Of a stretch of DNA of 46,746 nucleotides, positions 35,106 through 44,232 are shown in pieces. Both the position numbers and the translations under genes were made by a program. The notes below the pieces were generated by a model. It ran no database searches and had not been told where the DNA came from. It was given only the letters and a program-made list of their open reading frames with translations. This stretch comes from Aeriscardovia aeriphila. Its GTDB lineage: Bacteria > Actinomycetota > Actinomycetes > Actinomycetales > Bifidobacteriaceae. The stretch is from assembly GCA_949290445.1 (NCBI GenBank), contig CASERW010000018.1, positions 1 through 46,746 on the forward strand, given 5' to 3'. The number at the start of each line of letters is the position of its first letter. Position 1 is the first letter of the stretch.

Positions 35106-36059
35106 TTACTCGCTCTGCTGTTCAGCGCGCTGAGCTTCCACCCTGTCACTCAACTGGAAAAGACGACGAATGCGGCCAGCAACAGCATCCTTGGAGATCG
35201 GCGGGTTGGACAGACGGCCCAACTCCTCCAGAGTTGCATCCGGATGGTCAAGACGCACCTGGCCTGCAGAACGCAGATTCTCTGGAATGTCATCGCCCAG
35301 AACTTCGAAAGCGTGCTTCACCTTAGCAATAGCCTCAACAGCAGCCTTGGCCGAACGACGCATGTTGGCGTCATCGAAGTTAGCCAAACGGTTTGCCTTA
35401 CCACGGTGCAAGCCATCTTGACGCTTGCCCGACCAGTCGCGCGAGGTGCGACGAGCACCCATGAGCAGCAGCATGCGCTCAATGTCAGCAGCGTCACGAA
35501 TATTGACGCGCTGAGAGTTGCGATAATTGCGAATCTGTGCGCTGACGTCGAGAAGCTTGGCAAGCTTGACCATGTCGATGGCCGACTGGTAGCCCGGGCA
35601 GATGATCTCGAGCATGGATGCGCGACCTGGGTCAGACAGTTCACCATGAGCGAGGAATGCACCACGCCATGCCGCCTTGGCAATCTCCACTTCTCCAGTG
35701 AGCAAGCCATGAGGAAGGCCGAGCACTGGCTGCTTCTTGTTGGTCAGCAGGCCAGTTTCCAAAGCCAGCGGGCCACCCTGCTGCATCACGCGAACAGAAA
35801 AACGCGTCAAGTCGCCCAAAGGGGACTGATGATGCACTTGCAGCAGCTCGGTATCATGGTGATACACGTTTTCAATGGTGTTCGAGAGCCATTCGGCGAC
35901 AGACTGTTCGGCGAATTGTGCTTCGATCACAATATGACGCTTCACAATGTGCAGACCACCTGCAAAACGTATCATGGCCGAAGCTTGAGCACGAACTACA
36001 GCTTCAGAATCCGAAGTGTAAGAAACAAGCTCATCCTTCACGTCGTCAATAAGCGCCAC
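35106..36059 (-). CDS. whiA: DNA-binding protein WhiA
   Basis: WhiA joins a LAGLIDADG-type homing-endonuclease fold, without nuclease activity, to a C-terminal helix-turn-helix. It controls sporulation septation in Streptomyces and cell division or growth in other Gram-positive bacteria. The 317-residue protein starts with ALIDDVKDELVSYTSDSEAV; the C-terminal part has LGRLSNPPISKDAVAGRIRR, the family HTH. The GTG at 36059 is preferred because GGGGAG lies five bases upstream; an ATG at 36074 would add five residues across that site. It follows rapZ-yvcK, its standard partners, after a 330-base gap. Confidence 0.95.
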   Translation of the reverse strand: MALIDDVKDELVSYTSDSEAVVRAQASAMIRFAGGLHIVKRHIVIEAQFAEQSVAEWLSNTIENVYHHDTELLQVHHQSPLGDLTRFSVRVMQQGGPLALETGLLTNKKQPVLGLPHGLLTGEVEIAKAAWRGAFLAHGELSDPGRASMLEIICPGYQSAIDMVKLAKLLDVSAQIRNYRNSQRVNIRDAADIERMLLLMGARRTSRDWSGKRQDGLHRGKANRLANFDDANMRRSAKAAVEAIAKVKHAFEVLGDDIPENLRSAGQVRLDHPDATLEELGRLSNPPISKDAVAGRIRRLFQLSDRVEAQRAEQQSE

Positions 36060-36389
36060 GACCACTCCCCACATACGTGACCGATTTCACGGTCATTTGT
36101 CACGAAATCAAGAATCGTTGTCGGCAAGTCTGTCTGCGACTCGCCACGAACTTCTCAGTAGTCTTACTTGAGTGTCTGGACTTTTGCGCCCAGCCTCAGC
36201 CAGTTTTCCCGCTCATTTTTTCTGCTGATCAAAACTGTGAAATTGCTGAAATTTCCCGGCGTTTTGCGCGCGAGCCTTGCAATCCCTCACATCGCTTGAG
36301 ATTATCACTGCGCACTTGTTCCCAGCTCAGATTCATTTATTTTCCTCTGAGGGTAATTTTTGACAGTGTGCAAAAAATGCAGTGCGAGC
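36060..36389. other. Gap of 330 bases between yvcK and whiA
   Basis: No gene or clear terminator is seen. The left half is AT-rich and probably has the whiA promoter. It contains one long-form copy of the dispersed motif (36294-36314) that is identical over 21 bases to the copy after uppP at 22141-22161. Confidence 0.6.
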
Positions 36390-37457
36390 TCACTTCCCGG
36401 CCGATGCGTTTTCCATGAAGAAGTCACACGCATCCTTAATGCCGACTGCTAATCTCACGCGATCGTGGACTGCTGGCTTTCCGGTCACATTGAGCCGGCG
36501 GCGAATTAATGCCGTCGACGCAGGAACGCGAAGTGGCGACTCACTAGGCTGTTGCGGGCCAGCGACAATAGCGTCCACTGGCAAATTGTGAGAGTAGCGA
36601 GCAAAAGCGTCCAACTGGCCTTGCAAAGTCAGCCCGCGAGTTTCAGCATCGGAGACCAGATCCATTATCAGAATCTTTTTCGCCGCACTCTTGTGCAAAG
36701 CTTCGCGGATGCGCGGAACCATCACGTGCACGAGCAGCGAGGTGTACCAAGAGCCTGGGCCGAGGGTGACGAGGTCCGCCTCTTCGATGGCTTTCACCGC
36801 TTCCTCAAATACGGGAGGGTCGCTCGGGCTGATATGCATGTCGAGCACTTGACCGCTGGTTTTCGCGATGTTGCGCTGGCCAGTAAGCGTGTGCACGCTG
36901 CCGTCGGCGAACTTGACTTGCGCAGTCAGGTCGAGAGCAACGCTCGCTCCTGGCACCACTCGCCCGCCGATTCCCAGCATTTCCTGGACAGTGCGGATGG
37001 AGCGCATGGTGTCGCCGCCGGTTCGCTGGTATTCCGCCGTCATGATGAGGTTTCCCAGCGAATGGCCGTTGAGCGGGCCGGCTGACACAAAGCGGTGCTG
37101 CAAAAGATTAACAACGCCACTTTCTCTGGCCTCTTGCGATGCCAGAGCGGACAGTGCCATGCGAATATCGCCTGGTGGAAGGATTCCGGGAAACTCTTGG
37201 CGCAGGCGACCAGACGAGCCACCGTTGTCGCCGACGCAGACGATTGCGGTCACATCGTTGGTGAGCAAGCGCAATGCTTCCAAGGTGGCATGAAGGCCGT
37301 GGCCACCGCCCAGCGCGGCAACTTTAATATGGTCGCGGTGATGTGCTGGCCATGCGGCGTGCACTTGTTGCGGGTCGCCCGTCAATAGGCTGAGCGGTGC
37401 AGGAGGAAGTGCGGGGTTGACCACAGGGATGGTGGTGGTGCATTGCGGATCACTCAT
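36390..37457 (-). CDS. yvcK: YvcK/CofD-like protein (gluconeogenesis factor family)
   Basis: This 355-residue protein of the CofD-like YvcK family affects cell shape and growth on gluconeogenic carbon in several Gram-positive bacteria and binds UDP-sugars in Bacillus. The nucleotide-binding N-terminus VAALGGGHGLHATLEALRLL is followed by CVGDNGGSSGRLRQEFPGIL and PPGDIRMALSALA. A later LGPGSWYTSLLVHVMVPRI is also typical. The start is the ATG at 37457, which overlaps the rapZ stop by eight bases and has a GGAAGGTGG ribosome site; a longer frame inside rapZ is rejected. Confidence 0.94.
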   Translation of the reverse strand: MSDPQCTTTIPVVNPALPPAPLSLLTGDPQQVHAAWPAHHRDHIKVAALGGGHGLHATLEALRLLTNDVTAIVCVGDNGGSSGRLRQEFPGILPPGDIRMALSALASQEARESGVVNLLQHRFVSAGPLNGHSLGNLIMTAEYQRTGGDTMRSIRTVQEMLGIGGRVVPGASVALDLTAQVKFADGSVHTLTGQRNIAKTSGQVLDMHISPSDPPVFEEAVKAIEEADLVTLGPGSWYTSLLVHVMVPRIREALHKSAAKKILIMDLVSDAETRGLTLQGQLDAFARYSHNLPVDAIVAGPQQPSESPLRVPASTALIRRRLNVTGKPAVHDRVRLAVGIKDACDFFMENASAGK

Positions 37458-38508
37458 GAGCGCCACCTTCCTTCTGGGCGGCGCTGTGAGATGTGGCGGC
37501 GCCTTTCGAATCAGTATCGTCCTTCGAATCGGGGGCGGACTTCCGCTCACTCTTCTGCGCGCTCTGGTAGCGGCCCGCATCGATCTCGCGCGCTGAAACC
37601 GTCACTGATAATCCGTGACGACGCAGAGTTTGCGCCAACTCCTGAGCCATCACCACTGAGCGATGTTGACCACCGGTGCAGCCCACACCAATCGTGACGT
37701 AATGCTTATCTTCCTTCGCAAACCCAGCGATCGCCGTCATCAAAGCACGAGAATAGTCCGCCAGGAAACGCTGAGCGCCAGGCGAATCCATCACATACTC
37801 CTGCACCGGCTTATCCAAACCTGTCTGGCCTTTCAGCTCCGGCACCCAGAACGGGTTCGGAAGGAAGCGCACATCAGCAATAAAATCAGCGTCCGTCGGC
37901 AAGCCGTATTTGAAGCCAAAGCTGAACACGTGCACGCGAACAGTTTCCGGACCTTGGCCGAGCAACACTTCATACAGACGAGTGGAGAGCTGATGAATGT
38001 TGAGAAGAGACGTGTCGATGACGATATCGGCTTCCTTCTTCAGCGCGGTCAGCAGTTCGCGTTCTTCATGAATGCCGTCGATGAGGCGGCGGCCGTGCTG
38101 CAGTGGGTGCGGGCGGCGGGCAAACTCGTAGCGTTTGACCAAAATGTCGTCGTCGCAGTCGAGGAAGAGGATGCGCGAGCGCACGTTGAGCTCTTCGAGG
38201 TGATTCATCACTTTCAGCAGGTCATGGAAGTAGTCGCGGGAGCGTACGTCGATAACGGCGGCAAGCTTGTGGATGGTTGAGCCTGCGGAGGTCATCATAT
38301 CGACGAGTGGCACGAGCATTTTTGGCGGAAGATTATCAATGACGTACCATCCCATGTCTTCCAAAGCGTCCGCCGCGCGGGTTCGTCCTGCGCCGGACAT
38401 GCCCGTGACGAGGAGAACTTCGAAGGTGGCTTCGGGTGAGCCATCTTCTTCGCTGGGGTCGAATAGCATGCCTTGGCTGGGCTTGTGGTTCACAGTCTCG
38501 TCTGTCAT
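37450..38508 (-). CDS. rapZ: RapZ/YvcJ-family RNase adapter and nucleotide-binding protein
   Basis: RapZ proteins bind GTP or ATP; in E. coli RapZ guides RNase E to a small RNA, whereas in Gram-positive bacteria the role is less clear. The 352-residue protein has a P-loop LLVTGMSGAGRTRAADALED (about 30-49), the paired DMGWYVIDNLPP, and the C-terminal domain with YVTIGVGCTGGQHRSVVMAQ. Both ends carry acidic or basic extensions. It precedes yvcK and whiA in the conserved rapZ-yvcK-whiA trio. Two copies of the dispersed octamer lie inside, one using rare TTA and TCA codons. Confidence 0.94.
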   Translation of the reverse strand: MTDETVNHKPSQGMLFDPSEEDGSPEATFEVLLVTGMSGAGRTRAADALEDMGWYVIDNLPPKMLVPLVDMMTSAGSTIHKLAAVIDVRSRDYFHDLLKVMNHLEELNVRSRILFLDCDDDILVKRYEFARRPHPLQHGRRLIDGIHEERELLTALKKEADIVIDTSLLNIHQLSTRLYEVLLGQGPETVRVHVFSFGFKYGLPTDADFIADVRFLPNPFWVPELKGQTGLDKPVQEYVMDSPGAQRFLADYSRALMTAIAGFAKEDKHYVTIGVGCTGGQHRSVVMAQELAQTLRRHGLSVTVSAREIDAGRYQSAQKSERKSAPDSKDDTDSKGAATSHSAAQKEGGAHE

Positions 38509-38649
38509 TGCTTGTCCTTCCGCACCTGCGGTTATCTTCTAGCTAGCCTAGTCGCACTCTGCAGCCAACACGAGGGCAAAGCAGTCGACGCGAGCGCACA
38601 GTCGACACGAGGGTGACATTGCTCACACGCGCGTGACACAGCCACCACA
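38509..38649. other. Short gap between uvrC and rapZ with repeats
   Basis: AGTCGACNCGAG-type words recur (about 38580-38612) and GCGCGTGACA follows. It may separate the uvr and rapZ transcripts, but no terminator hairpin with a T-run is seen. Confidence 0.35.
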
Positions 38650-41004
38650 CTATTCGTCAAGTCCCGCCTCGCGTCGCAGTTGTTCTTGTGCACTCTGCTC
38701 TTGCTCGTCGTCTTTGTGCAAGCTCGCGTAGATGCTCTGCGCTCTGCTTTCCCCAATACCTTTCACATTGATAATCTCGTCGATGCTGGCTTGCTTGAGT
38801 TTTTTGAACGAGCCAAATGCGCGCAACAGCCTCTTGGCATACACAGGGCCGATGCCCTCAATCGAGTCAAGCTCAGAGTGGATTTCTCCCTTGCGTCGCT
38901 TGCTGCGATGGTAGGTGATGGCGAAGCGGTGTGACTCGTCGCGCACGCGCTGCAACAAGTACATTCCTTGCGATTGCCGGTTCATAATGAGCGGGTACTC
39001 TTCGTCTGGCAGCCACACTTCTTCCAGCCTTTTCGCCAGGCCGCAGACTGCTACATCATCCACTCCGCAGTCGGCGAGGGCTTGTTGGACGGCTTTCACC
39101 TGATTAGCACCGCCGTCAACGACGATCAGGTTCGGCTTGTACGCAAAATGGCGCGGATTCGTGTCCTGCTGAACAACGTCTTCACCCAGATTGGTGGGGT
39201 CTGCGGATTCAGCGGCTTTGGCAATCTTGGCTTGGGCTTCCAACGAGTCACCAGAGTCGCCAGCAATATTGCCATGCTTGAAGCGGCGAGTGATGGTTTC
39301 GTAGACTGCGCTCAGATCGTCGAGAGCGCCTTTGCCATCTTTGCCTTTGATGGCGAAACGGCGGTATTCCGAGCGGCGAGCCATGCCATCTTCGAACACC
39401 ACCATGGAAGCCACTTGATAGCCGCCGCCTGCAGCGTTGGAAATATCGTAACCTTCGATGCGCAGCGGAGCTTGAGGAAGGCCGAGCTCGCGCTTGACGT
39501 CATTCATGGCTTCTTCGCGTGCAGCGATATCTGCCGTGCGATGCTGCTTGCTCTGCTTCAAACCAATGGCTGCGTTCGAAGTAGCGCGCTCAAGCAGGGT
39601 TTTCTTATCACCACGCTGAGCCACGTGAATAACCACTTTCGAGCCGCGCAGGGAGCTCAACCACTGTTCGAGGCGCTCGGTGTCATCTGGCTGAACAGGA
39701 ACGATGATCTCGGGTGGGATTGCGCTTTCCTCGCTGAACAGGTCATCACGGCCGGTCTGGTTCTCCCTCTCCCTTCGCTTCCTCGTCGCCGCTGCTCGTT
39801 CGACGGAAGTTTGGGAGCTGAGGTTTTCTGCGGAGGAAATAGCGTCTCTGCGGGTAGTGATGTCGACATTGCCTGACAATTTCGGAGCAACGGCGTTGAT
39901 TTCCTTTTGTTCGTCATCTTCCATCTGTGAGTAGACTTGGGCGATCATGTCGGACATGAGCTGGGAATCAGTGATGTCTTCTACCTTTTCCACGCTCCAA
40001 TTGCGCTCACCGCGGATGGTTCCGGAGCGTACGAAGAAGGCGTGAACACTCGCTTCGAGTTCGTCACCGGCGAGGCCGAAGATGTCGCAGTCGACGTCAT
40101 CGGAGAATACGACGGCGTTTTCTTGTACGACATTTTTCATGGCTGCTGCTTGGTCACGCAGTTTGGCTGCTTTTTCAAAGTCGAGGTTGCTGGCGGCTTC
40201 CTTCATTTGCGCGGTGAGGGTTTTAATGTACTTCTCCCCTCGCCTGCCGGTGAGAATAGAGGTGAGTTCGCGCATCATTTCGCGATGCTCCTCGAGCGAG
40301 ATTCGTCCGACACAGGGTGCGGAGCATTTGCCGATGGAGGCGAGCAGGCACGGCCTTCCGCTCATTTGCGCGCGATGCAGGGTTGCTGGGGTGCAGGTGC
40401 GCACGGGGAAGGTTTTGAGAAGGCTATCCAGCGAGTTTCTCATATCCCACACTTTGGTGTACGGGCCAAAGTAGCGGGTTTTCTTCGTATTTTTCGACCT
40501 CGTCACCCAAATACGCGGGATTTCCTCACCAAAGGAGACGGCGAGGTAAGGGTAGGTTTTATCGTCGCGGAAGACGACGTTAAAGCGTGGATCAAACTCT
40601 TTGATCCACGTGTATTCCAAGGTGAGGGCTTCCATCTCTGTTCCCACCACGGTCCATTCCAAAGACCGGGCGGTCAGAACCATGTTCTGCGTTCTGGGAT
40701 GCAGCTGGTTGAGAGGTTGGAAGTAGAAGGTGAGACGATTACGAAGGTTTTTGGCCTTACCCACGTAGATGACGCGACCGTTCGCATCACGCCACTTGTA
40801 CACTCCCGGGTTGGTAGGAATATCCGAGGTATTGGGACGGAAAAGGTCTCGCGTATCGCCCAGGAGCGGTTCTCCGTTGCGGTTGAGGTTGGGGTCACCG
40901 GTGGGGTTTCTGGGCGTGACGATTCCACCAGCATGAGCAATATCACCTATTGCCGGTGCTGGTGTGTTGCGTCGAGTGGGGCGAAAGCCTTCTTCGTCAC
41001 TCAT
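38650..41004 (-). CDS. uvrC: Excinuclease ABC subunit UvrC
   Basis: UvrC makes both incisions in nucleotide excision repair. The 784-residue protein has an N-terminal GIY-YIG nuclease ([20 protein letters not shown], about 62-81), a UVR domain (about 255-290), an RNase H-like nuclease in the C-terminal half ([20 protein letters not shown]), and a helix-hairpin-helix pair at the end ([20 protein letters not shown], then [15 protein letters not shown]). It exceeds the usual 600-650 residues because of charged insertions near 395-450 and 605-640. Its ATG overlaps the uvrA stop by eight bases, so repair subunits are produced together. Confidence 0.96.
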   Translation of the reverse strand: MSDEEGFRPTRRNTPAPAIGDIAHAGGIVTPRNPTGDPNLNRNGEPLLGDTRDLFRPNTSDIPTNPGVYKWRDANGRVIYVGKAKNLRNRLTFYFQPLNQLHPRTQNMVLTARSLEWTVVGTEMEALTLEYTWIKEFDPRFNVVFRDDKTYPYLAVSFGEEIPRIWVTRSKNTKKTRYFGPYTKVWDMRNSLDSLLKTFPVRTCTPATLHRAQMSGRPCLLASIGKCSAPCVGRISLEEHREMMRELTSILTGRRGEKYIKTLTAQMKEAASNLDFEKAAKLRDQAAAMKNVVQENAVVFSDDVDCDIFGLAGDELEASVHAFFVRSGTIRGERNWSVEKVEDITDSQLMSDMIAQVYSQMEDDEQKEINAVAPKLSGNVDITTRRDAISSAENLSSQTSVERAAATRKRRERENQTGRDDLFSEESAIPPEIIVPVQPDDTERLEQWLSSLRGSKVVIHVAQRGDKKTLLERATSNAAIGLKQSKQHRTADIAAREEAMNDVKRELGLPQAPLRIEGYDISNAAGGGYQVASMVVFEDGMARRSEYRRFAIKGKDGKGALDDLSAVYETITRRFKHGNIAGDSGDSLEAQAKIAKAAESADPTNLGEDVVQQDTNPRHFAYKPNLIVVDGGANQVKAVQQALADCGVDDVAVCGLAKRLEEVWLPDEEYPLIMNRQSQGMYLLQRVRDESHRFAITYHRSKRRKGEIHSELDSIEGIGPVYAKRLLRAFGSFKKLKQASIDEIINVKGIGESRAQSIYASLHKDDEQEQSAQEQLRREAGLDE

Positions 41005-44000
41005 CGTGATGAACCTTCTCTAAGAAGAAAGAATGTGATTTTTCTACTTCAGCAGGGTCAAGCATGGGTTTCAAGTACTTACCCGTCCAGGAGTGTTCAT
41101 CCTTACTCACCTGTTCTGGGGTTCCTTGAGCCACGACCGTTCCACCACCGGAGCCGCCTTCTGGGCCGAGGTCGATAATCCAGTCGGCAGATTTGACGAC
41201 GTCGAGGTTGTGTTCGATGACGACGACAGTATTACCCTTGTCCACCAAGCCTTGGAGCACGACGAGGAGCTTGCGCACATCTTCAAAGTGCAAACCAGTA
41301 GTTGGCTCGTCGAGAATGTAGATGGTTCCACCGGTGGAGCGGCGCTGAAGTTCTGTGGCAAGTTTGACTCGCTGAGATTCACCACCGGAGAGTGTGGTGG
41401 CGGACTGGCCGAGGCGAATGTAACCCAAGCCCACACTCACCAAGGTGTCAAGGTAGCGGGCGATGGACGGGTAGCGGTGGAAGAACTGTGCTGCTTCGGA
41501 GATTGGCATATTGAGCACGTCAGCAACATTCTTGCCATTCCACTTAATATCCAAGGTTTCGCGGTTGTAGCGCGTTCCGTGGCAGACTTCGCATTGCACG
41601 TAGACGTCTGGCAGGAAGTTCATCTCGATCTTGATGGTTCCATCACCGTGGCAGTTTTCGCACCTGCCGCCCTTGACGTTGAAGGAGAAGCGGCCTGGAC
41701 CATAACCGCGCACTTGAGCTTCCGGAGTTTTAGCGAACAGGTCGCGGATTTTATCCCACACACCTGTGTAGGTTGCTGGGTTCGAACGTGGTGTTCTGCC
41801 GATTGGCGTTTGATCAACATGAATGACCTTGTCGAGCTGGTCGACTCCTTCGACGCGCGTGTACTTGCCTGGCACGATGCGAGCTCCATTGAGCTTGTCA
41901 GCGAGCACTGGGTACAAAATATCGTCAATCAGCGTGGATTTACCCGAGCCGGACACACCAGTGATGCAAGTCATCACTCCCAATGGCAGGTGGACGGTGA
42001 GGTTTTTCAGGTTGTTTTGACGAGCTCCCACAATGGTGAGTTCATGCGTCCTGTCAATCTTGCGTCGTGTTTGTGGTACGGGGATGCTGCGCCTACCAGT
42101 CAGGTAGTCGCCAGTGACGGACTTGGAGGCTTGGGCGATGCCGCGGGCAGGGCCGGAGTAGATGATTTCTCCGCCGTTTTCGCCGGCTCCTGGGCCGACG
42201 TCGACCAGCCAGTCTGCCTTTTCCATCGTCTCTTGGTCGTGTTCGACGACGACCAACGTGTTGCCCAGGTCGCGCAGTTTATCGAGGGTGGCGATCATTC
42301 GCGAGTTGTCGCGCTGGTGCAGGCCGATGGATGGCTCGTCGAGAACATACATCACTCCCACGAGGCCCGAGCCGATCTGGGTGGCCAGGCGAATGCGCTG
42401 TGCTTCACCGCCAGAAAGTGTTTTCGCCGCCCTGGAGAGGGTGAGGTAGTTCAGGCCCACATCGTTGAGGAATTGCAGGCGAGAACGGATTTCCTTGAGA
42501 ACTTCGCTCGCAATTTGCAAGGCGGAACCGCTGAGCTTCAGCGAGTTCACCCAAGCAAGCTCTTCACTCACGGGCATATCGCATACGTCGGCGATGGATT
42601 TGTCAGCGACAGTGACGGCGAGAACTTCCGGCTTGAGCCTCTTGCCCTTGCACACGGGGCATGGAATTTCACGCATGTAGGACTCGTAGTATTCGCGCAT
42701 CTGCTGCGAGTCGGTTTCGTCGTGGCGACGCATGAGCGAGCGAATGACGCCCTCGAATCCGGTGGAGTATTCGCGCATGCGGCCCCAACGGTTGCGGTAG
42801 CGCACTTCCACTTTGAAATCGTGACCGTAGAGCACGTTATGGCGCTGCTCTTCAGACAGCTCTTCCCATGGGGCGTCGAGGTCGAGGCCAGTCTCTTTGG
42901 CGAGACCTTCCAACAAATGCTGGTAGTACTCGGTGGTGGTTTTATCGCCCGACCATGGTTCGATGGCACCTTCCCTCAAACTCTTCGAAGGGTCAGGGAT
43001 GATGAGCTCCGGGTCAATTTCCAGCTTAAAACCGATACCCGTGCACTCAGGGCATGCACCATAGGGAGCGTTGAAGGAGAAGGTTCGCGGCTCAATCTCT
43101 TCCAAGGAGAGAACGTGGCCGTTCGGGCATGCGCGATGCTCGCTGAAAGGTTGACGACGGTTCGGAGAATCTTCTGGCTCATCGACAAAGTCGGCGATGA
43201 CGACGCCGTTGGACAGGCGCAGAGCAGTTTCAATGGAGTCAGTCAAACGCTGCTGGATGGAATCTTTCACGACCAGGCGGTCGACGACGACTTCGATTGT
43301 GTGCTTCTTTTGCTTGGTGAGCTTGATATCGCTGTTAAGCTGTTGCATCTGCCCGTCGATGAGAGCGCGGGCGAAGCCCTGGGCGCGCAGGTCGCGCAGT
43401 TCTTCGACGAACTCACCCTTTTTACCGCGCACAACGGGGGCAAGAAGCTGGAAGCGGGTGCGCTGAGGGTAGTCGAGGAGCGTATCGACCATCTGCTGTG
43501 GGGTTTGAGCCGAGATGAGAGAGCCGCACACGGGGCAGTGAGGAACGCCGGTGCGGGCGAAGAGAAGACGCAGATAATCGTAGATTTCGGTGATCGTTCC
43601 GACGGTAGAGCGCGGGTTGCGGTTCGTGGTTTTCTGGTCGATGGAAACAGCTGGCGAGAGGCCTTCGATTTTGTCAACGGCCGGCTTGTCCATTTGGCCG
43701 AGGAACTGGCGGGCGTAGGCCGACAGGGATTGCACGTAGCGGCGCTGACCTTCGGCGAAGAGGGTGTCGAATGCTAGGGAGGACTTACCCGAGCCAGACA
43801 GACCGGTGAACACGGTGATGGCGTTACGCGGGAATTCGAGGTCCACGTTCTTCAGGTTGTGTTCGCGCGCACCTTGAATGGTGATTTTGGCGTCATTGGG
43901 CACATGGGAAAGGTCGGTCACCACTGTTCCTGGCGCCGATTTCACGCTTTTCCACTCGCCGCTGGGGTTGAGCCGTTGGAGCATAGCGGAGGATGTGATC

Positions 44001-44080
44001 TGCACATCCTGCTCGGAATGCTCAGCCTTCTGGGCGTTTTCAGAATTGACCGTGTGCTCAGCCTGATCCTGCACTGTCAC
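40997..44080 (-). CDS. uvrA: Excinuclease ABC subunit UvrA
   Basis: UvrA is the damage-sensing ATPase of nucleotide excision repair. The 1027-residue protein has two ABC modules: Walker [10 protein letters not shown] (about 92-100) and GVSGSGKST (about 705), signature motifs [12 protein letters not shown] and [12 protein letters not shown], and Walker B segments [13 protein letters not shown] and [13 protein letters not shown]. Zinc modules are CPVCGS with CPECTG and, later, CENCHGDG with CEVCHG. It begins with a GTG at 44080 and has about 70 extra residues before the first module. uvrB is not in this window. Confidence 0.97.
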   Translation of the reverse strand: MTVQDQAEHTVNSENAQKAEHSEQDVQITSSAMLQRLNPSGEWKSVKSAPGTVVTDLSHVPNDAKITIQGAREHNLKNVDLEFPRNAITVFTGLSGSGKSSLAFDTLFAEGQRRYVQSLSAYARQFLGQMDKPAVDKIEGLSPAVSIDQKTTNRNPRSTVGTITEIYDYLRLLFARTGVPHCPVCGSLISAQTPQQMVDTLLDYPQRTRFQLLAPVVRGKKGEFVEELRDLRAQGFARALIDGQMQQLNSDIKLTKQKKHTIEVVVDRLVVKDSIQQRLTDSIETALRLSNGVVIADFVDEPEDSPNRRQPFSEHRACPNGHVLSLEEIEPRTFSFNAPYGACPECTGIGFKLEIDPELIIPDPSKSLREGAIEPWSGDKTTTEYYQHLLEGLAKETGLDLDAPWEELSEEQRHNVLYGHDFKVEVRYRNRWGRMREYSTGFEGVIRSLMRRHDETDSQQMREYYESYMREIPCPVCKGKRLKPEVLAVTVADKSIADVCDMPVSEELAWVNSLKLSGSALQIASEVLKEIRSRLQFLNDVGLNYLTLSRAAKTLSGGEAQRIRLATQIGSGLVGVMYVLDEPSIGLHQRDNSRMIATLDKLRDLGNTLVVVEHDQETMEKADWLVDVGPGAGENGGEIIYSGPARGIAQASKSVTGDYLTGRRSIPVPQTRRKIDRTHELTIVGARQNNLKNLTVHLPLGVMTCITGVSGSGKSTLIDDILYPVLADKLNGARIVPGKYTRVEGVDQLDKVIHVDQTPIGRTPRSNPATYTGVWDKIRDLFAKTPEAQVRGYGPGRFSFNVKGGRCENCHGDGTIKIEMNFLPDVYVQCEVCHGTRYNRETLDIKWNGKNVADVLNMPISEAAQFFHRYPSIARYLDTLVSVGLGYIRLGQSATTLSGGESQRVKLATELQRRSTGGTIYILDEPTTGLHFEDVRKLLVVLQGLVDKGNTVVVIEHNLDVVKSADWIIDLGPEGGSGGGTVVAQGTPEQVSKDEHSWTGKYLKPMLDPAEVEKSHSFFLEKVHHDE

Positions 44081-44120
44081 CGTACTTCTCTCCCCTCAGC
44101 CTTCTCGTTTCTGTCGTCCT

Positions 44121-44159
44121 GAGATTATCACGGAGGAATGAGCCCACAGTGATAATCTC
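44121..44159. promoter_or_regulatory. Inverted pair of the dispersed motif (hairpin) between the TetM-like gene and uvrA
   Basis: GAGATTATCAC (44121-44131) and GTGATAATCTC (44149-44159) are exact complements separated by 17 bases. Transcribed, they form an 11-base-pair hairpin downstream of the TetM-like gene and about 40 bases before uvrA. Paired uptake sequences form terminators of this type in Neisseria; here no T-run follows. Confidence 0.65.
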
Positions 44160-44232
44160 TAGAACATTTGTTCGATATTTTACCTGATGCGCGCAACCAA
44201 CACTCGTCACCTCAAGGCCGTTCGCCCTGAGC

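Noticed and set aside
33706..35133. A 475-codon frame antisense to pgk
   Set aside because: It covers pgk exactly in mirror and shows no protein family signal.
36294..36314. The 21-base shared sequence as an insertion-sequence end
   Set aside because: No transposase gene, target duplication or second end is nearby; it is better explained as an extended form of the dispersed motif.
38430..38508. The Arg-Thr in place of Lys-Ser in the RapZ P-loop as a lost active site
   Set aside because: Actinobacterial members often have Arg at this position, so it is probably normal variation.
41093..43777. An 894-codon open frame on the plus strand antisense to uvrA
   Set aside because: It mirrors uvrA codon structure, has no recognisable domain or ribosome site, and uvrA on the other strand is unmistakable.
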